The notes: generated by a model from the sequence alone, not told the origin. Positions 14,147-25,233 are shown, numbered from the stretch's first letter. The stretch: 64,000 nucleotides of DNA from Streptomyces sp. NRRL B-1347 (GCF_000720325.1 NZ_JOJM01000063.1:38430-102429); one strand, 5' to 3'. Numbers and translations are program-made.

Positions 14147-14510
14147 TTCGCGTTTACTCCTCGGTGGGTCTTCCTGCACAGACGAGCCAATTGCATACGC
14201 AAATAAAGGCGCGGTGGCGCGCGAACTCGACGTCCGTGGGTTTCGTCAATCTCGAATGGGCGAGCCGGTCCATCGGGCCGTTTCGTGCCTGCCGCGCAAT
14301 TCGCTTCGAGCGGGGCGTCGGGCGGGCACTTCGGGCTGACGGCGGAGCGACACCAACTTTTCCCTCAGCGCCCCCTGGGGTCAAGCGAATTCAGGGTGGA
14401 CCAGCACTCGGCCGGTGCCCCATTTATCCTGGCGACAGGACATCGGGACACCGGCCGGGGCCGTGACCACAGGCGTCGGCGGCGCGCCGCCGACGGCGGC
14501 GCGCGACCGC
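14147..14510 (-). promoter_or_regulatory. NRPS1 promoter and leader region (gene-free)
   Basis: This 364-bp gap lies between NRPS1 and the end of the A-KR-T gene. It carries GCTTGACCCC on the minus strand (-35 TTGACC at 14379-14384), the same decamer as in the NRPS2 and SDR promoters. The -10 is weak (AAAAGT or AAAGTT near 14355-14361). The shared 18-bp operator lies 40 bp upstream. So NRPS1 probably has its own promoter under the same regulator rather than only reading through from the operon upstream. The leader is about 200 nt long. Confidence 0.6.
14425..14442. promoter_or_regulatory. Cluster operator copy 1 (NRPS1)
   Basis: TATCCTG-GCGA-CAGGACA matches the 18-bp palindrome found at four other promoters of the cluster, with one base off (A for G at position 2). 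An extra half-site, CGGGACA, follows at 14444-14450. It lies 40 bp upstream of the -35 box, a typical activator position. The cognate regulator is not in this window. Confidence 0.6.
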
Positions 14511-17500
14511 TCAGTCCGTCGTGTGCCGCGTGACGAACTCCGCCATCGCCTCGACGGTGGGGCGCTCGTAGAGCTCCTGCGTCGGCACCCGGACCGCGAA
14601 CGTCTCGTCGACCAGGGCGAGCAGGCGCGTGGCCCGGATCGAGTTGCCGCCGAGGTCGAAGAACGAGTCGTCCCTGCCGACCTCCGGGTGGTTCAGGGCG
14701 TCCGACCACAGGCCTGCGATCTGCCGCTCCAGGTCGTTCGCGGGCGCCGTGAAGGTGCGCTTGGGCCGGTCGGCGGCCGTGTCGGCGAGCAGTTGGGCGA
14801 CGTCGACGGCGCCCGCGGCGTCCCTCGGGACGCGGTCCACGCGCACCAGGCGCACCGGGACCGGGCAGTCCCGCACGCTGGGCGCCACGGCCGCGTGCAC
14901 GGCCTCCGCCTCGACTCCGTCGGCGGTGTAGGCGACGAGCAGCTCACCGATCCGCAGCTGCTCGGGGACCAGCTCGTCCACGATCGCCGGATGGGCGAGG
15001 TCGAGGCCGACGATGAGGTAGTGGTGCGGTGTCACGATGCTTTCGGTGAACAGCCGCAGACCGTCGGACGCGTTAATGGAACGGAAACCGCGGCTGCGCG
15101 CGGGCGCATCGGACTGATTCTGGTTCATACCGATGCCGGACCACATGCTCCAGGCCAGGCAATGCACCGTACGGCGACGCTCATGATGCCAGTGATCTGC
15201 AAATCCGGCCAGGAATCCATTGGCCGCCGCATAGGCGCCGAAGGAATGTCCGCCGAATTCTCCGTTGACGGAGCCGAAGAGCACGAGCGAGGCGTCGGGG
15301 CGGGTGCTGAGCACCTGTGCCACCGCGAGCGTGCCCGCGACCTTCGCCCCGTACTGGGCGGCGAACGTCTCCTCGGACTCGGCCGCCACGGTGTGCTGTT
15401 CGAGGTCGGCCCACTGCCCCGTGGGGTTGGCCCCCGCCAGATGCAGCGCGCCGTCGAGCGTGCGGCCCCAGCGTGCCTCGGCCGCGGCGACCGCCGCTTC
15501 CAGCGCGGCCCCGTCGGTGATGTCGAGCTGCTCGTACACGACGCTGCCGAGCGCGGACAGCTCGGCGAGCCGGGCCGCCTTCTCGCCCTCGGCGGGCGAC
15601 CTGCCGACGAGCAGGAGGCGCGCTCCGTAGGCGGCGGCGAGGTAGCCGGTGATCTCGTGCGCGATGCCGCCGAGGCCGCCGGTGACCAGGTAGAGGCCGC
15701 CCGGGACCAGCGGGGCCGCGGCCGGTGCGGCCTCGTCGGCGACCGGGGCCACCTGCGGCTTGAAGCGCCGGCCCGCGCGCGCGGCGACGATGCCCGTGCC
15801 CGTCCGGTCGGCGAGCTCGGTGCGCACGGCCGCGGGCCAGGCGTCGGGGTCGGCCGGCAGGTCGAGCTGGCGGATCACGTGCCCGGGGTTCTCGGCGACG
15901 GCGGTCCGCACCAGGGCGGGCAGCGCGCAGGTGCCGAGGTCGACGGCGTCGCCGTCCCGTACGTACACCGCGCCGGAGGTGACCAGGAGCAGCGGCGGGC
16001 GGCCGTACGTCCCGTCGGCGAGCGCCCCGACGAGGGCGGAGAGCTCCGCCGTCGCCGCGGTGAGGCGGGCGTGCGGATCGCCGCCGCCCGCCAGCGGCGG
16101 GGGCAGGACGTCCGCCGCCGCGGCGGGGGCGGGCAGCTCGCTCCACTGCCGCCGGAACAGCCAGGTGTCCGGCGGTTCCTCGGCCGTGTCGCCGCCGATG
16201 GCGCGGTCGGCGAACGTCCCGGCGCGGAACGCGGCGGCGAGCGCGGCCCGTTGGACCTTGCCGCTGCCGGTCTTCGGGAACTCCGCCTCGGTGACGGGCA
16301 CGAGCAGGTCGGGCGCGATGCCGACCTCGCGGGGCAGCAGGGCGCGCAGCTCCTCGCTGACCCCGGCGAGCGCGTCGGCGTCCCAGCGCACCGGCACGAA
16401 GAAGACCACCAGCTGGTCGGAGTCGGCGCCGGGCTCCCGCACCCCGACGGCGGCCGAGAAGGTGACCTTCACGCCCGCGGCCCGCTCCACGACGCTCTCG
16501 ACCTCGTGCGCCATGTAGTTGATGCCGCGCACGATGATCTGGTCCTTCTTGCGCCCGGCGATCACGACCTCGCCGTCGTGGACGAAGGCGAGGTCGCCGG
16601 TGCGGAACCAGCCGTCCTCGTCGAACGCCTCGCGGTTGGCCTCCTCGTTGGCGAAGTAGCCGTGCATCAGCGTCACGCCGCGGATGCGCAGCTCGCCGAG
16701 GCGCTCCTCGGGCAGCTCCCGGCCGGAGTCGTCCACGATGCGGAGCTGCACGCCCGGGATGGGGCTGCCGACCGTCGAGAGGACGACCGCTTCCTTGTCG
16801 TCGGGGGCGACGTGGCGGACGGTCCCGGTCAGCGACGCGGGGTCGATGGCGACGGTGCCCGCGGCGCGGTCGTCGCGATGCTGCTGGGTGTACGTCACTC
16901 CGGAGCAGGTCTCGGACATCCCCCAGGCCGGGCGCATGGCGTCGGCGGCGAGGCCGTGGGGGGCGAGCAGCTCCAGGAACCGGTGGCTGGTCGAGGCGAT
17001 CACCGGCTCGCCGCCGTTGACGATCTCGCGCAGGCACGACAGGTCCCAGGAGCGGTTGTCGCGGACTTCCTCGGCGTGCTCGTTGACCAGGGCGTAGACG
17101 AAGTTCGGCGCCCAGGTGTTGGTCACGCGGTAGCGGTCGACCCAGCCGAGCCAGAGCAGCGGGTCGCCCAGGGCGTGCTCGGTCGTGGCGTTGATGTGCA
17201 GGCACCGCGCGAAGACGTCGCGGACGTTGTAGAAGGCGACCGTGACGTGGTCGAACGGCATGTAGATGAGGCTGATGTCGTCGCCGGAGAGGCCGGAGTG
17301 CTGGATCACGGCGAGCGACCGGGCGACCAGGCTCGCGTGGGTGTGGTGCACGCACTTGGGCATTCCGGTGCTGCCCGAGGTGAGCAGGTTGAGCGCCGGG
17401 GACTCGGGGGTGGCGGGGAACCAGTCGGTGTCGGGCTCGAAGGCCACCAGTTCGGCGACGGTCCGGATGCGCACCTCGGGCTCGCCCCAGAGCTCGCGCA

Positions 17501-18113
17501 CCCCGGCGAGCGCCTCCGCAGTGGCGTCGTCGGTGAGCAGCACGGGCCGCCCGAGCAGCTTCCAGGCGTTGTGCAGCTTGCGGTTGGTCTCGTTCTCCGC
17601 CCGGTACGTCGTGGCCACGCCGACCGGGGTCGGTACGAAGCCGCCGAGCACACAGGCCCAGAACGCGGTCAGGAAGGCCTTGTTGTCGTCGAACTGGAAC
17701 AGCGCGGCGTCCCCCGGGCGCAGGCCCGCGGCGCGGAGTCCGGCCAGGACCCGCTCGGCGTCGGCGAGGAGCTCCGCGTAGCTCTGGAAGACGTCGTCGT
17801 GTCCCTTGGTGAGGTAGACCGTCCCCTTGTCAGGGGCTTGTTCGGCCGCCTGCCACAGGGCCTCCTGCAAGGTGGCGGGCGCGCCGTCCGGGGCGTGCAC
17901 GGGGCCGCCGTACAGAAGGGCGGGCGGGGCGTCGCCGAGGTCCTGCTCCTCCGCCGCGGGCGGCGCGGCCGCGGGGCGCGGGGCGGCCGCCGCCGTCCGC
18001 ACCCCCTTGCGGGCCACGGCCACGGCGTCGCCGACGCCGGGCACCGTCAGGGCGGCCGCGGTGATCCGCCCGGTGATCTCGTCGAGTGCGCCGATGGCGT
18101 CCGGGCTCGTCAT
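14511..18113 (-). CDS. Acyl-adenylating A-KR-T synthetase (stand-alone hydroxyacyl loading protein, inferred)
   Basis: A 1200-residue protein. After an Ala/Pro-rich N terminus comes an adenylation domain at about 75-640 with SGSTGMPK near 250, a WGMSE A5-type motif, a GWFRTGDL motif and SGKVQR near 619. It lacks the FDxS motif that carries Asp235 in amino-acid-activating domains and has MPFDHVT there, so it more likely adenylates a carboxylic acid without an alpha-amine. A PKS-type ketoreductase follows at about 805-1030 with TGGLGGIA, an active-site Ser and FGAYAAAN, so it looks active. A carrier domain ends the protein (LGGNS, Ser near 1158). There is no C domain. Inferred role: load an alpha-keto acid and reduce it to an alpha-hydroxy acid for a depsipeptide. 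Its ATG overlaps the thioesterase stop (ATGA), so the two are translationally coupled. The substrate is unknown. Confidence 0.85.
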   Translation of the reverse strand: MTSPDAIGALDEITGRITAAALTVPGVGDAVAVARKGVRTAAAAPRPAAAPPAAEEQDLGDAPPALLYGGPVHAPDGAPATLQEALWQAAEQAPDKGTVYLTKGHDDVFQSYAELLADAERVLAGLRAAGLRPGDAALFQFDDNKAFLTAFWACVLGGFVPTPVGVATTYRAENETNRKLHNAWKLLGRPVLLTDDATAEALAGVRELWGEPEVRIRTVAELVAFEPDTDWFPATPESPALNLLTSGSTGMPKCVHHTHASLVARSLAVIQHSGLSGDDISLIYMPFDHVTVAFYNVRDVFARCLHINATTEHALGDPLLWLGWVDRYRVTNTWAPNFVYALVNEHAEEVRDNRSWDLSCLREIVNGGEPVIASTSHRFLELLAPHGLAADAMRPAWGMSETCSGVTYTQQHRDDRAAGTVAIDPASLTGTVRHVAPDDKEAVVLSTVGSPIPGVQLRIVDDSGRELPEERLGELRIRGVTLMHGYFANEEANREAFDEDGWFRTGDLAFVHDGEVVIAGRKKDQIIVRGINYMAHEVESVVERAAGVKVTFSAAVGVREPGADSDQLVVFFVPVRWDADALAGVSEELRALLPREVGIAPDLLVPVTEAEFPKTGSGKVQRAALAAAFRAGTFADRAIGGDTAEEPPDTWLFRRQWSELPAPAAAADVLPPPLAGGGDPHARLTAATAELSALVGALADGTYGRPPLLLVTSGAVYVRDGDAVDLGTCALPALVRTAVAENPGHVIRQLDLPADPDAWPAAVRTELADRTGTGIVAARAGRRFKPQVAPVADEAAPAAAPLVPGGLYLVTGGLGGIAHEITGYLAAAYGARLLLVGRSPAEGEKAARLAELSALGSVVYEQLDITDGAALEAAVAAAEARWGRTLDGALHLAGANPTGQWADLEQHTVAAESEETFAAQYGAKVAGTLAVAQVLSTRPDASLVLFGSVNGEFGGHSFGAYAAANGFLAGFADHWHHERRRTVHCLAWSMWSGIGMNQNQSDAPARSRGFRSINASDGLRLFTESIVTPHHYLIVGLDLAHPAIVDELVPEQLRIGELLVAYTADGVEAEAVHAAVAPSVRDCPVPVRLVRVDRVPRDAAGAVDVAQLLADTAADRPKRTFTAPANDLERQIAGLWSDALNHPEVGRDDSFFDLGGNSIRATRLLALVDETFAVRVPTQELYERPTVEAMAEFVTRHTTD

Positions 18114-18889
18114 GCGGTCCTCCCCGCCACCGCGCCCAGCATCTTCTCGGCGATGGCCGAGACCACGATGTCGGGCGAGTCGAGGAAGTAGAAGTGCCCG
18201 CCGGAGTAGAAGCGGAGGGTGAACTCGGCGTTCGTCTGCTCGCGCCAGCCGTCCAGCGAGTCCTTCGGCGCCTGCGGGTCCTCCTCCCCCGCGAGCACGG
18301 TGATGGGGCAGTCGAGCGGCGCCTCGGGAGCCGTGCGGTGGCGCTCCCAGAGGCTGAAGTCCGCGCGCAGGACGGGCACGAGGGAGTCCATGACGAACTC
18401 GTCGTTCGCGATCTCCTCGTCGATGCCGCCGAGGGTCAGCATCGCGTCGCGGAACTCGTCGTCGGACAGGTCGTGCAGCTGCCGGATCCCGGTGGCGCCG
18501 GGGGCCGCCTGCGCGGACAGGAACAGGTGCTCGGGCCCTGTCTGCCCCTTGGCGCGCAGGGCCTTGGCGAGCTCGAAGGCGAGCGCGGCGCCGCAGGAGT
18601 GACCGAAGAACGAGTACGAACCGCCGAGCACGGGCCGCAGGGCGTGCGTGAGCACGCTGACCAGCGGGCCGACCTCGCTGAACGGCTCCTCGGCGATGCG
18701 GTCCTGGCGGCCGGGCAGCTGCACGGCGACGAGTTCGATCTCGGGCGGCAGGAGGGCGGCCCACTCGGCGTAGGCCGTCGCGCCCGCACCGGCGTGCGGG
18801 AAGCAGATCAGCCGGTGCCTGCTCTGCGGCTGCCGGGCGCGCCAGACGTAGGGGGTCTCACCGGCAAGTTCGGGGCTCACTATGGACAT
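18110..18889 (-). CDS. Type II thioesterase (RifR/SrfD family)
   Basis: A 259-residue alpha/beta hydrolase. It shows FPHAGAGATAY near the N terminus (oxyanion region), the nucleophile elbow GHSCGA, an Asp in the AGEEDPQAP segment and the catalytic His in YSGGHFYFL, all normal for type II thioesterases. Such enzymes clear mis-primed or stalled carrier domains. It starts 13 bp after the NRPS2 stop and its TGA overlaps the start of the A-KR-T gene, so the three are one operon. It is one of two discrete thioesterases in the cluster; the other is at 33887-34585. Length and motifs are complete. Confidence 0.92.
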   Translation of the reverse strand: MSIVSPELAGETPYVWRARQPQSRHRLICFPHAGAGATAYAEWAALLPPEIELVAVQLPGRQDRIAEEPFSEVGPLVSVLTHALRPVLGGSYSFFGHSCGAALAFELAKALRAKGQTGPEHLFLSAQAAPGATGIRQLHDLSDDEFRDAMLTLGGIDEEIANDEFVMDSLVPVLRADFSLWERHRTAPEAPLDCPITVLAGEEDPQAPKDSLDGWREQTNAEFTLRFYSGGHFYFLDSPDIVVSAIAEKMLGAVAGRTA

Positions 18890-18902
18890 GCTGGGTTTCT
18901 CC

Positions 18903-21900
18903 CTAGCTCATCTTGCGCAGTCGGGGGCCGCTCGCTGTGACGATCTCGTCCCAGTGGGCCGCCAGTTCGGCGATGGTCTTGTACTGGAATATCGAGCGGA
19001 TGGTGAGCTCCACGCCCAGCTCGTTGCGCACCCTGCCGATCAGGCGGGTCGCAAGCAGTGAATTGCCGCCCATGGCGAAGAAGTTGTCGTCGACGCCGAC
19101 GCTCTCCCGCTGCAGCACCTCGCTGAAGATCCGGGTCAGGAACTCCTCGCGCTCGCTGCCCGCTGCCCGGCCCTGCCGCGGCGCCTCGGCGGCTTCGGGC
19201 AGCCGCTTCGCGTCGAGCCGTCCGGTGGCCGTCCTGGGCAGCTCGTCCAGGAGCACGACCGCGCGCGGGACGAGCCGGTGCGGAAGGCGCTGCGCGGCGA
19301 AGTCCCGCAGCTCGTCGAGGTCGGGACGGGCGCCGTCCGCGGCGACGACGTAGGCGACCGGTCCGGTGCCCGCGGTGACCACGGTGGCGTCGGCCACGTC
19401 GGCGCGGCCCGACAGGACGCCTGCCAGCGCCTGCTGGCCCCCGGCCTGGTCCGCGGTGAGGCCGAGCGGCTCGAATCCGCCGTCGGCGGTGACGCGGGCC
19501 CGCAGTCCGGTGCGGTACAGCCGGGCTCCGGCGGGGCCGTAGGGGTCGGCGACGAAGTGCTCGGCGGTGCGGGCGGCGTGCCGGGGGTAGCCGCGCCCGT
19601 ACTCGCCCGTGACGTACAGCTCGCCGGTGCCGCCGGGCGCGGTGGGGGCGAGCGAGGGGCTGAGGACGCGGGCCCGGGCGGGCTCTGCGACCTGCGGGCG
19701 GGCTTCCGGCGCGCCGTCGCGGATCTCGACGGTGCGGCCCGCGACGAGGGCGAGCAGGAGGTCGGCGGCCGGTGTGGCGGGCCCCGTCTCCAGAGCCGCC
19801 GCCTCGGCGGCGAAGCCGGGCACGCCGCGCACCAGAGCGGCGTGGGTGACGGCGAGCGCCCGCGGCCTGGCCGTCGCGTCCGCGGCGTACGCCAGCAGGG
19901 CGAGCCGGCCGGGAAGCGGACGGACCTGCGGGGCGGCGGGAGCGGCGTCCAGGGCGCTGAGGGGAACCGTGATCCGGGGCAGGGCGCCCCAGCCGCGGTC
20001 GTCGGTCTCCTTGTCGACGATGACGGCGCTCACCGCGGCGTCGCGGACGACGGAGCCGGTCCACTCCGCGGAGTCCTCGGCGTCCAGGGGCAGGGCGCAG
20101 GCGCCCGCCTTCAGGACGGCGAGCAGGGCGGCCGTGCGGTCCACCGGGTCGACGCAGCAGACGGCCACGACGGAGTCCGGCTCCACGGCGTGCCGCAGGA
20201 GTTCACCGGCGAGGCGGTCGGCCCGCTCGTCCAGTTCGCGCCTGGTCGTCACCCCGTCCGCGACGAAGGCCACGGCGTCCGGGGCCTCGGCGACGAGCCG
20301 CGCGAACAACTGCGGCACCAGCTCGTCGGAGGCGGCCCGGGCCGCCGCCGGACGGTCCGCGGACGTGCGGGCGTCGGCCTCGGTCGCGCCGATCGCCCCG
20401 ACCCGGCTGTGGGGGTCGCTGAGGAAGGCCCGCAGCACGCGCAGCAGCCGCTCCGCGACGTCGGCCGCGCCGGCCCGGTCGAAGGCGCCGCGCTGGTACT
20501 GCAGGCGCAGGCGCAGCAGCGGGTCCAGCTCGGCCATCACCATGAGCGGGTAGTTCCCGCCCGCGATGTTGCGGAAGGTGGGCACGGGAAGGCCGGCCGC
20601 TTCGCTGGCCTCGGAGATGGCAGCGTTATCGAAGGGGTGGGACTGGACCAGGACGAGGGTGTCGAAGAGCGCGTCCAGGCCCGTGGCCTCGTGGATGTCG
20701 GCCAGGCCGCAGTCGTCGTGGTCGAGCAGGGCGGCCTGCGAGGCCTGGAGTTCGGTCGCCACCTGGGCGAGGGTCTTGCCCGGTGCGCAGCGCGCGCGGA
20801 CCGGCACGGTGTTGATGAACAGGCCGACCGTGTCGGCCACGCCCGCGAGCGTGGGCGGGCGGCCGGAGACCGTGGCACCGAACAGCACGTCGGTGCGGCC
20901 GGTGAGTTCCCCGAGGACCACGGCCCAGGCCGCCTGGACGACGTTGCTGGGCGTGCTGCCGGTCTCCGCGGCCCGCCGGACGAGCGCGCGGGCCTCGTCG
21001 GGCGCCAGCGCGAGGTCGAGCTCGCCGAAGCCGCTGTCGCCGCCCTCGGTCTCCGCGGGCACGAGCAGCGTCGGCTCGTCGATTCCTTCGAGGGCGTCGG
21101 TGTGGGCGCGTACCGACAGCTTTCGCTGCGCGTCGTCGCGGCGCTGGAGGTGGCCGAGGAACTCCTTGAAGGACGGTGCCTTGGTCAGGGCGGACGCGTC
21201 GGCGTACAGCCACAGCAGCTCGCGCAGCAGGATCGGCTCGGACCAGCCGTCGAAGAGGACGTGCTGGGCGGTGAGGACCAGTTCGGTGCGGTCGGCCCCG
21301 ACGTGCGCCAGGGTCATCCGCAGCAGCGGCGGCTCGGTGGTGTCGAAGGTCGTGGTGCGCTCCTCGGTGAGGAAGGACTCGAACGCGTCCTCCGTCACGC
21401 TCACTTCGCGCCACGGCAGGGTCACGCCCGAGACGACGAGCTGCACCATGTCGCCGGAGACGTCGGGCACGTAGGCGGTGCGCAGGCTCGCGTGCCGGTC
21501 GAGCAGGGCCTGGCCCGCCGCCCGCATCCGCGCCGCGTCCACCGGCCCGTCGAAGCCGAAGAGCAGCTGCACCTGGTACATGTCCACGCCGGTGCCCGCC
21601 AGCTTGGAGTGGTGCAGCAGACCGGCCTGCAGATCGGTCAGCGGCCACACGTCGGCCAGGCCCGGGTACTGCTTCTCCCAGGTCTCCAGCTCGCCCTGCG
21701 AGACGTTGACCAGCGGCACGTCCGACGGCGTCAGACCGCCCGCGCCGGGGGCGGACGCGTGCCGCACCAGGGCTTCCAGGGCGGACTGCCACAGCTCGGC
21801 CAGTTCGCCGACCTCGGCCGGCGTGAGGACCCCGGTCGGGGCGCCGAAGACCGCGCCCAGGCGCGGTCCCGCCGCGGTGTCGGTGACCATCGCGTTGATG

Positions 21901-24900
21901 TCCACCTCGCACAGCGCGGGCATGGCCGGGTCGTGCCCGGCGTCCAGCTCGGCCAGTTCGGTGAAGTCCGCGGCGTCCGACGTCTGGGTGAAGCCGAGCT
22001 CGTCGGGCAGGTCGCCGGTGGCGAAGCGGCCCAGGTAGTTGAAGCCGATCTGGCCGAGGCCGCGCGGGCGCAGCGCCTGTGCGGTCTCGGGGTTGAGGTA
22101 CCTCAGGAGGCCGTAGCCCAGGCCCTTGTCGGGCAGGGCGAGCAGCTGCTCCTTGACCGCCTTGATGACGGCGCCCGCGGCCGGGCCGGAGGCGAAGGCG
22201 TCCTCGACGTCGATCCCGGACAGGTTGAGGCGGACCGGGAAGAAGCTGGTGAACCAGCCGACGGTGCGCGAGAGGTCGGCGCCGGGCACCGACTCCTCCT
22301 CGCGCCCGTGCCCTTCGAGGCGCAGCAGCGTCGACGGCTCCTCGACGCCGCGCGTGCGGCGCCAGCGGGCCACGGCCATCGCCAGGGCGGCGAGCAGCAC
22401 GTCGTTGACGCCGCCGCGGAAGGCCGCGGGGACGGAGGTGAGGAGGGCTTCGGAGGCGGCGCTCGGCAGCACCACGCGCACCTTCTCGACGGTGGACTGC
22501 ACGTCCACGGCCGGGTCGAGGCGCCGGGTGCCCAGGACCGGGTCGGGTCCGTCGAGGATCGAGGTCCACTGGGCGAGCTCGGCCACCCGCTCCGGCCTGC
22601 CCGCCTCCTCCACGAGGGCGTGCGCCCAGCGTCGTACGGAGGTCGCGGGGGCGGTCAGCTTCGGTGTCTCGCCAGCGCGCACCTGCTGCCAGGCGGCGGC
22701 GAGGTCGGGCATCAGGATCCGCCAGGACACGCCGTCGACGACCATGTGGTGCAGGCCGACCAGGAGTCGTCCGGGGCCGGTGGGCGGCTTGAACCAGACG
22801 AACTGCGCGAGGGTCCCGGCCACCGGGTCGAGGCGGCCCGCCAGGTCCTGGAGCTCGGTGACGAGCAGGGTCCGCCAGGACTCGCCCGACCACCGGCCGT
22901 CGCAGGAGACCGTGCGGATCAGCGGGTCCGCGGCCACGGAGCCGGGCGGGGTGACGAGCAGTCCGTCGGGCCGCAGCCGCGCGCGCAGCAGGTCGTGCCG
23001 GTCGAGGACCGCGGTCAGGGTCGCGGCCAGGCCGTCCCGGTCGATGTCGTGCGGCAGCTCCAGGACCACGGCCTGGAGCAGGGAGTCGAAGCCGGGGCCG
23101 TTCTCCAGGATCCAGTGCGCCACCGGCATGAGCGGCATGTGGCCCACTCCGCCGCCGTCGAGCTCGGCCAGGACGGGGCCGGTGTCCCCGGTGTCGGCGG
23201 CGGCGACGCCGGCGAGTTCGGCCACGGTCCGGTGCTCGAACACCTGCCGCGAGGTGACCAGGACGCCCTGGGCCTTGGCCCGCGACACGACCTGGATGGA
23301 CTGGATGCTGTCGCCGCCGAGGGCGAAGAAGTCGTCGTCGACGCCGACGCGGGGCTGGCCGAGGACCTCGGCGAAGACAGCCGTCAGGACCTCCTCGGTC
23401 CCGGTGCGCGGCGCGCGGTAGGCGGTGCTGGTGAAGCGCGGCTCCGGGAGGGCGGCCCGGTCCAGCTTCTCGTTCGGGGTCAGCGGGAACCGGTCGAGCA
23501 CCATGAGGGCGACCGGAACCATGAACTCCGGAAGTCGCTGCGCGATGAACTCGCGCAGCTCGGCGGGGAAGTCCGCCGGGTCCGGCGCGGGCGCGCCGTC
23601 CTGGGAGAGGACCACGTAGCCGAAGAGCTGCTTGGCCGCGTCGCTCGCGCCGATCTGACGGGCGATCACGGCGGCGTGGGCGACCGCCGGATGGGCGAGC
23701 AGGGCCGCCTCGATCTCGCCGAGCTCGATCCGGTAGCCGCGCACCTTGACCTGGTGGTCGGCGCGGCCCTGGTACACGAGCTCGCCGTCCGCGTTCTGGA
23801 TCACCAGGTCGCCGGTGCGGTACATCCGTTCGCCGGCGGGGCCGAAGGGGCTGGCCACGAACCGGTCCGAGGTCAGCGGGCCACGGCGCAGATAGCCGCG
23901 GGCGACGCCTGCACCCGCGACGTACAGCTCGCCGATGGCACCGGGCTCCACGGGCTGCAGCCGCTCGTCGAGGACGTAGCCCTCGAGGGTGTCGAAGAGC
24001 TGCCCGATGGGCACCTCCTCGTCCGGCTTGGCGACGGCGGGGTCGACCTGGTGGCTGGTGGTGAAGACGGTGGTCTCGGTCGGCCCGTAGCCGTTCACGA
24101 CGACCGTGTCGGGGCAGGCCTCCAGGGCCCGCGCGACGGACTGCGGCGAGACGCGGTCGCCGCCGACCCACACCTCGTGGAGGCCGGTCAGGCAGCTCGC
24201 GTCCTCCTCCACCAGGAGGTTGAAGAGCGCGCTGGTGAGCCAGACGACCGTGACGCCGTGCCGGGCCACCTGGCCGGCGAGGACGGCGGGGGTGAGGTCC
24301 GGGGACGGCTCGACGACGACGGCGCCGCCGTTGAGGAGCGGCACCCAGATCTCCAGGACGGAGGCGTCGAAGGCCATCGGCGAGTGCAGCAGCATCCGCA
24401 TGCCGTGGTGCCAGCGCTGGTCCTGGGCCAGGGCCGCCACATCGCGGTGGGTGACGCCGATGCCCTTGGGCCTGCCGGTCGAACCGGAGGTGTAGATCAC
24501 GTACGAGAGCGTCAGCGGGTGCACGACGACGTCGACGGCCCCGGCTCCGGCGTCGGCGAGCTCGGCCACGTCCACGGTGCGGTAGGAGCTGCTGAGGCGC
24601 TGCACGTCGGCCCCGGTGCTCACCAGGAGGACGGGCTGGGCGTCGCTCAGCATCAACTCGACGCGCTCTACGGGGTAGTCGGGGTCGAGCGGCAGATAGG
24701 CGGCGCCCGCCTTCAGTACGGCGAGGACGGCCACGACCGTCTCCGGCGACCGCGGCAGCGCGACCGCGACGAGCGACTCGGGCAGCACGCCGCGCGCCAC
24801 GAGGCCCGCGGCCAACACGTCGGACCTGGCGTCGAGTTGCTCGAAGGTCAGGGTCTCGGGTCCGGAGACCACGGCGAGCGCGTCGGGAGTCCGCCGGACC

Positions 24901-25007
24901 TGCTGGGCGAACAGCTCGAGCACCGTCGTGTCGAGGATCCGTCCGGCCGCACCATCCTTGGTCGTCAGCGGACGGTTTCGCTCCAGCGGAGCATGCACAT
25001 CCATCAC
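18903..25007 (-). CDS. NRPS2: initiating synthetase A-T-E-C-A*-T with a degenerate second A domain
   Basis: A 2034-residue protein with no N-terminal C domain, so it probably starts the chain. A1 (about 20-515) has [21 protein letters not shown] and NEKLDR. Its hand-read code DALWWGGVFK resembles valine-type codes. T1 Ser is near 567; E 610-1080 has HHMVVDG, giving a D residue. C (1085-1510) has QHVLFDG, keeping the catalytic second His and Asp. The second A domain (about 1550-1935) is only about 380 residues. Core A3 reads [15 protein letters not shown], the A4 and A5 pocket region is missing, YRTGDL has become YRTGLR, and A8 is gone. T2 is intact (GGNS, Ser near 1983). So module 2 can condense and carry but cannot select its own amino acid. 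Start is GTG at 25007, or the adjacent ATG at 25004. It is read from the mirrored promoter. Confidence 0.95.
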   Translation of the reverse strand: MMDVHAPLERNRPLTTKDGAAGRILDTTVLELFAQQVRRTPDALAVVSGPETLTFEQLDARSDVLAAGLVARGVLPESLVAVALPRSPETVVAVLAVLKAGAAYLPLDPDYPVERVELMLSDAQPVLLVSTGADVQRLSSSYRTVDVAELADAGAGAVDVVVHPLTLSYVIYTSGSTGRPKGIGVTHRDVAALAQDQRWHHGMRMLLHSPMAFDASVLEIWVPLLNGGAVVVEPSPDLTPAVLAGQVARHGVTVVWLTSALFNLLVEEDASCLTGLHEVWVGGDRVSPQSVARALEACPDTVVVNGYGPTETTVFTTSHQVDPAVAKPDEEVPIGQLFDTLEGYVLDERLQPVEPGAIGELYVAGAGVARGYLRRGPLTSDRFVASPFGPAGERMYRTGDLVIQNADGELVYQGRADHQVKVRGYRIELGEIEAALLAHPAVAHAAVIARQIGASDAAKQLFGYVVLSQDGAPAPDPADFPAELREFIAQRLPEFMVPVALMVLDRFPLTPNEKLDRAALPEPRFTSTAYRAPRTGTEEVLTAVFAEVLGQPRVGVDDDFFALGGDSIQSIQVVSRAKAQGVLVTSRQVFEHRTVAELAGVAAADTGDTGPVLAELDGGGVGHMPLMPVAHWILENGPGFDSLLQAVVLELPHDIDRDGLAATLTAVLDRHDLLRARLRPDGLLVTPPGSVAADPLIRTVSCDGRWSGESWRTLLVTELQDLAGRLDPVAGTLAQFVWFKPPTGPGRLLVGLHHMVVDGVSWRILMPDLAAAWQQVRAGETPKLTAPATSVRRWAHALVEEAGRPERVAELAQWTSILDGPDPVLGTRRLDPAVDVQSTVEKVRVVLPSAASEALLTSVPAAFRGGVNDVLLAALAMAVARWRRTRGVEEPSTLLRLEGHGREEESVPGADLSRTVGWFTSFFPVRLNLSGIDVEDAFASGPAAGAVIKAVKEQLLALPDKGLGYGLLRYLNPETAQALRPRGLGQIGFNYLGRFATGDLPDELGFTQTSDAADFTELAELDAGHDPAMPALCEVDINAMVTDTAAGPRLGAVFGAPTGVLTPAEVGELAELWQSALEALVRHASAPGAGGLTPSDVPLVNVSQGELETWEKQYPGLADVWPLTDLQAGLLHHSKLAGTGVDMYQVQLLFGFDGPVDAARMRAAGQALLDRHASLRTAYVPDVSGDMVQLVVSGVTLPWREVSVTEDAFESFLTEERTTTFDTTEPPLLRMTLAHVGADRTELVLTAQHVLFDGWSEPILLRELLWLYADASALTKAPSFKEFLGHLQRRDDAQRKLSVRAHTDALEGIDEPTLLVPAETEGGDSGFGELDLALAPDEARALVRRAAETGSTPSNVVQAAWAVVLGELTGRTDVLFGATVSGRPPTLAGVADTVGLFINTVPVRARCAPGKTLAQVATELQASQAALLDHDDCGLADIHEATGLDALFDTLVLVQSHPFDNAAISEASEAAGLPVPTFRNIAGGNYPLMVMAELDPLLRLRLQYQRGAFDRAGAADVAERLLRVLRAFLSDPHSRVGAIGATEADARTSADRPAAARAASDELVPQLFARLVAEAPDAVAFVADGVTTRRELDERADRLAGELLRHAVEPDSVVAVCCVDPVDRTAALLAVLKAGACALPLDAEDSAEWTGSVVRDAAVSAVIVDKETDDRGWGALPRITVPLSALDAAPAAPQVRPLPGRLALLAYAADATARPRALAVTHAALVRGVPGFAAEAAALETGPATPAADLLLALVAGRTVEIRDGAPEARPQVAEPARARVLSPSLAPTAPGGTGELYVTGEYGRGYPRHAARTAEHFVADPYGPAGARLYRTGLRARVTADGGFEPLGLTADQAGGQQALAGVLSGRADVADATVVTAGTGPVAYVVAADGARPDLDELRDFAAQRLPHRLVPRAVVLLDELPRTATGRLDAKRLPEAAEAPRQGRAAGSEREEFLTRIFSEVLQRESVGVDDNFFAMGGNSLLATRLIGRVRNELGVELTIRSIFQYKTIAELAAHWDEIVTASGPRLRKMS

Positions 25008-25143
25008 CCCACACAGACAAATGGATCGAAGAAGTGGTTCGGATCAGGCCGTCACCCGCGATGACCGGGCGGGGAATATCCCCGGGCGCATCGGCGCCGG
25101 TGAATTCCTGACGCGTCGCCCAAGCCTCCCGGCCTGCGCACAC

Positions 25144-25173
25144 ACCCTCATGCCTGCGCCCTGCCGGGGTCAA
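25144..25173 (-). promoter_or_regulatory. NRPS2 promoter (-35/-10)
   Basis: On the minus strand TTGACC (25168-25173) is followed after 18 bp by GAGGGT (25144-25149). The leader to the start codon is about 130 nt. An exact copy of both boxes and their spacing serves the divergent SDR operon. Confidence 0.6.
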
Positions 25174-25215
25174 GCAATGAAGAGTCCCTGGCAGGGCGTT
25201 GCGAGACGGCCCGCG

Positions 25216-25233
25216 TGTCCCGTCTACAGGACA
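25216..25233. promoter_or_regulatory. Cluster operator copy 2 (NRPS2)
   Basis: TGTCCCG-TCTA-CAGGACA is an 18-bp near-perfect palindrome, 42 bp upstream of the NRPS2 -35 box. It is the inner end of the left arm of the large inverted repeat. Confidence 0.65.

Noticed and set aside
56..14206. A 4716-codon open frame on the plus strand.
   Set aside because: It is antisense to NRPS1. The protein is Gly/Val/Arg/His-rich with no domain, while the minus strand carries a full set of NRPS motifs. Long antisense frames are normal in very GC-rich coding DNA.
19278..25064. A 1928-codon open frame on the plus strand.
   Set aside because: Antisense shadow of NRPS2, with no recognisable domain.
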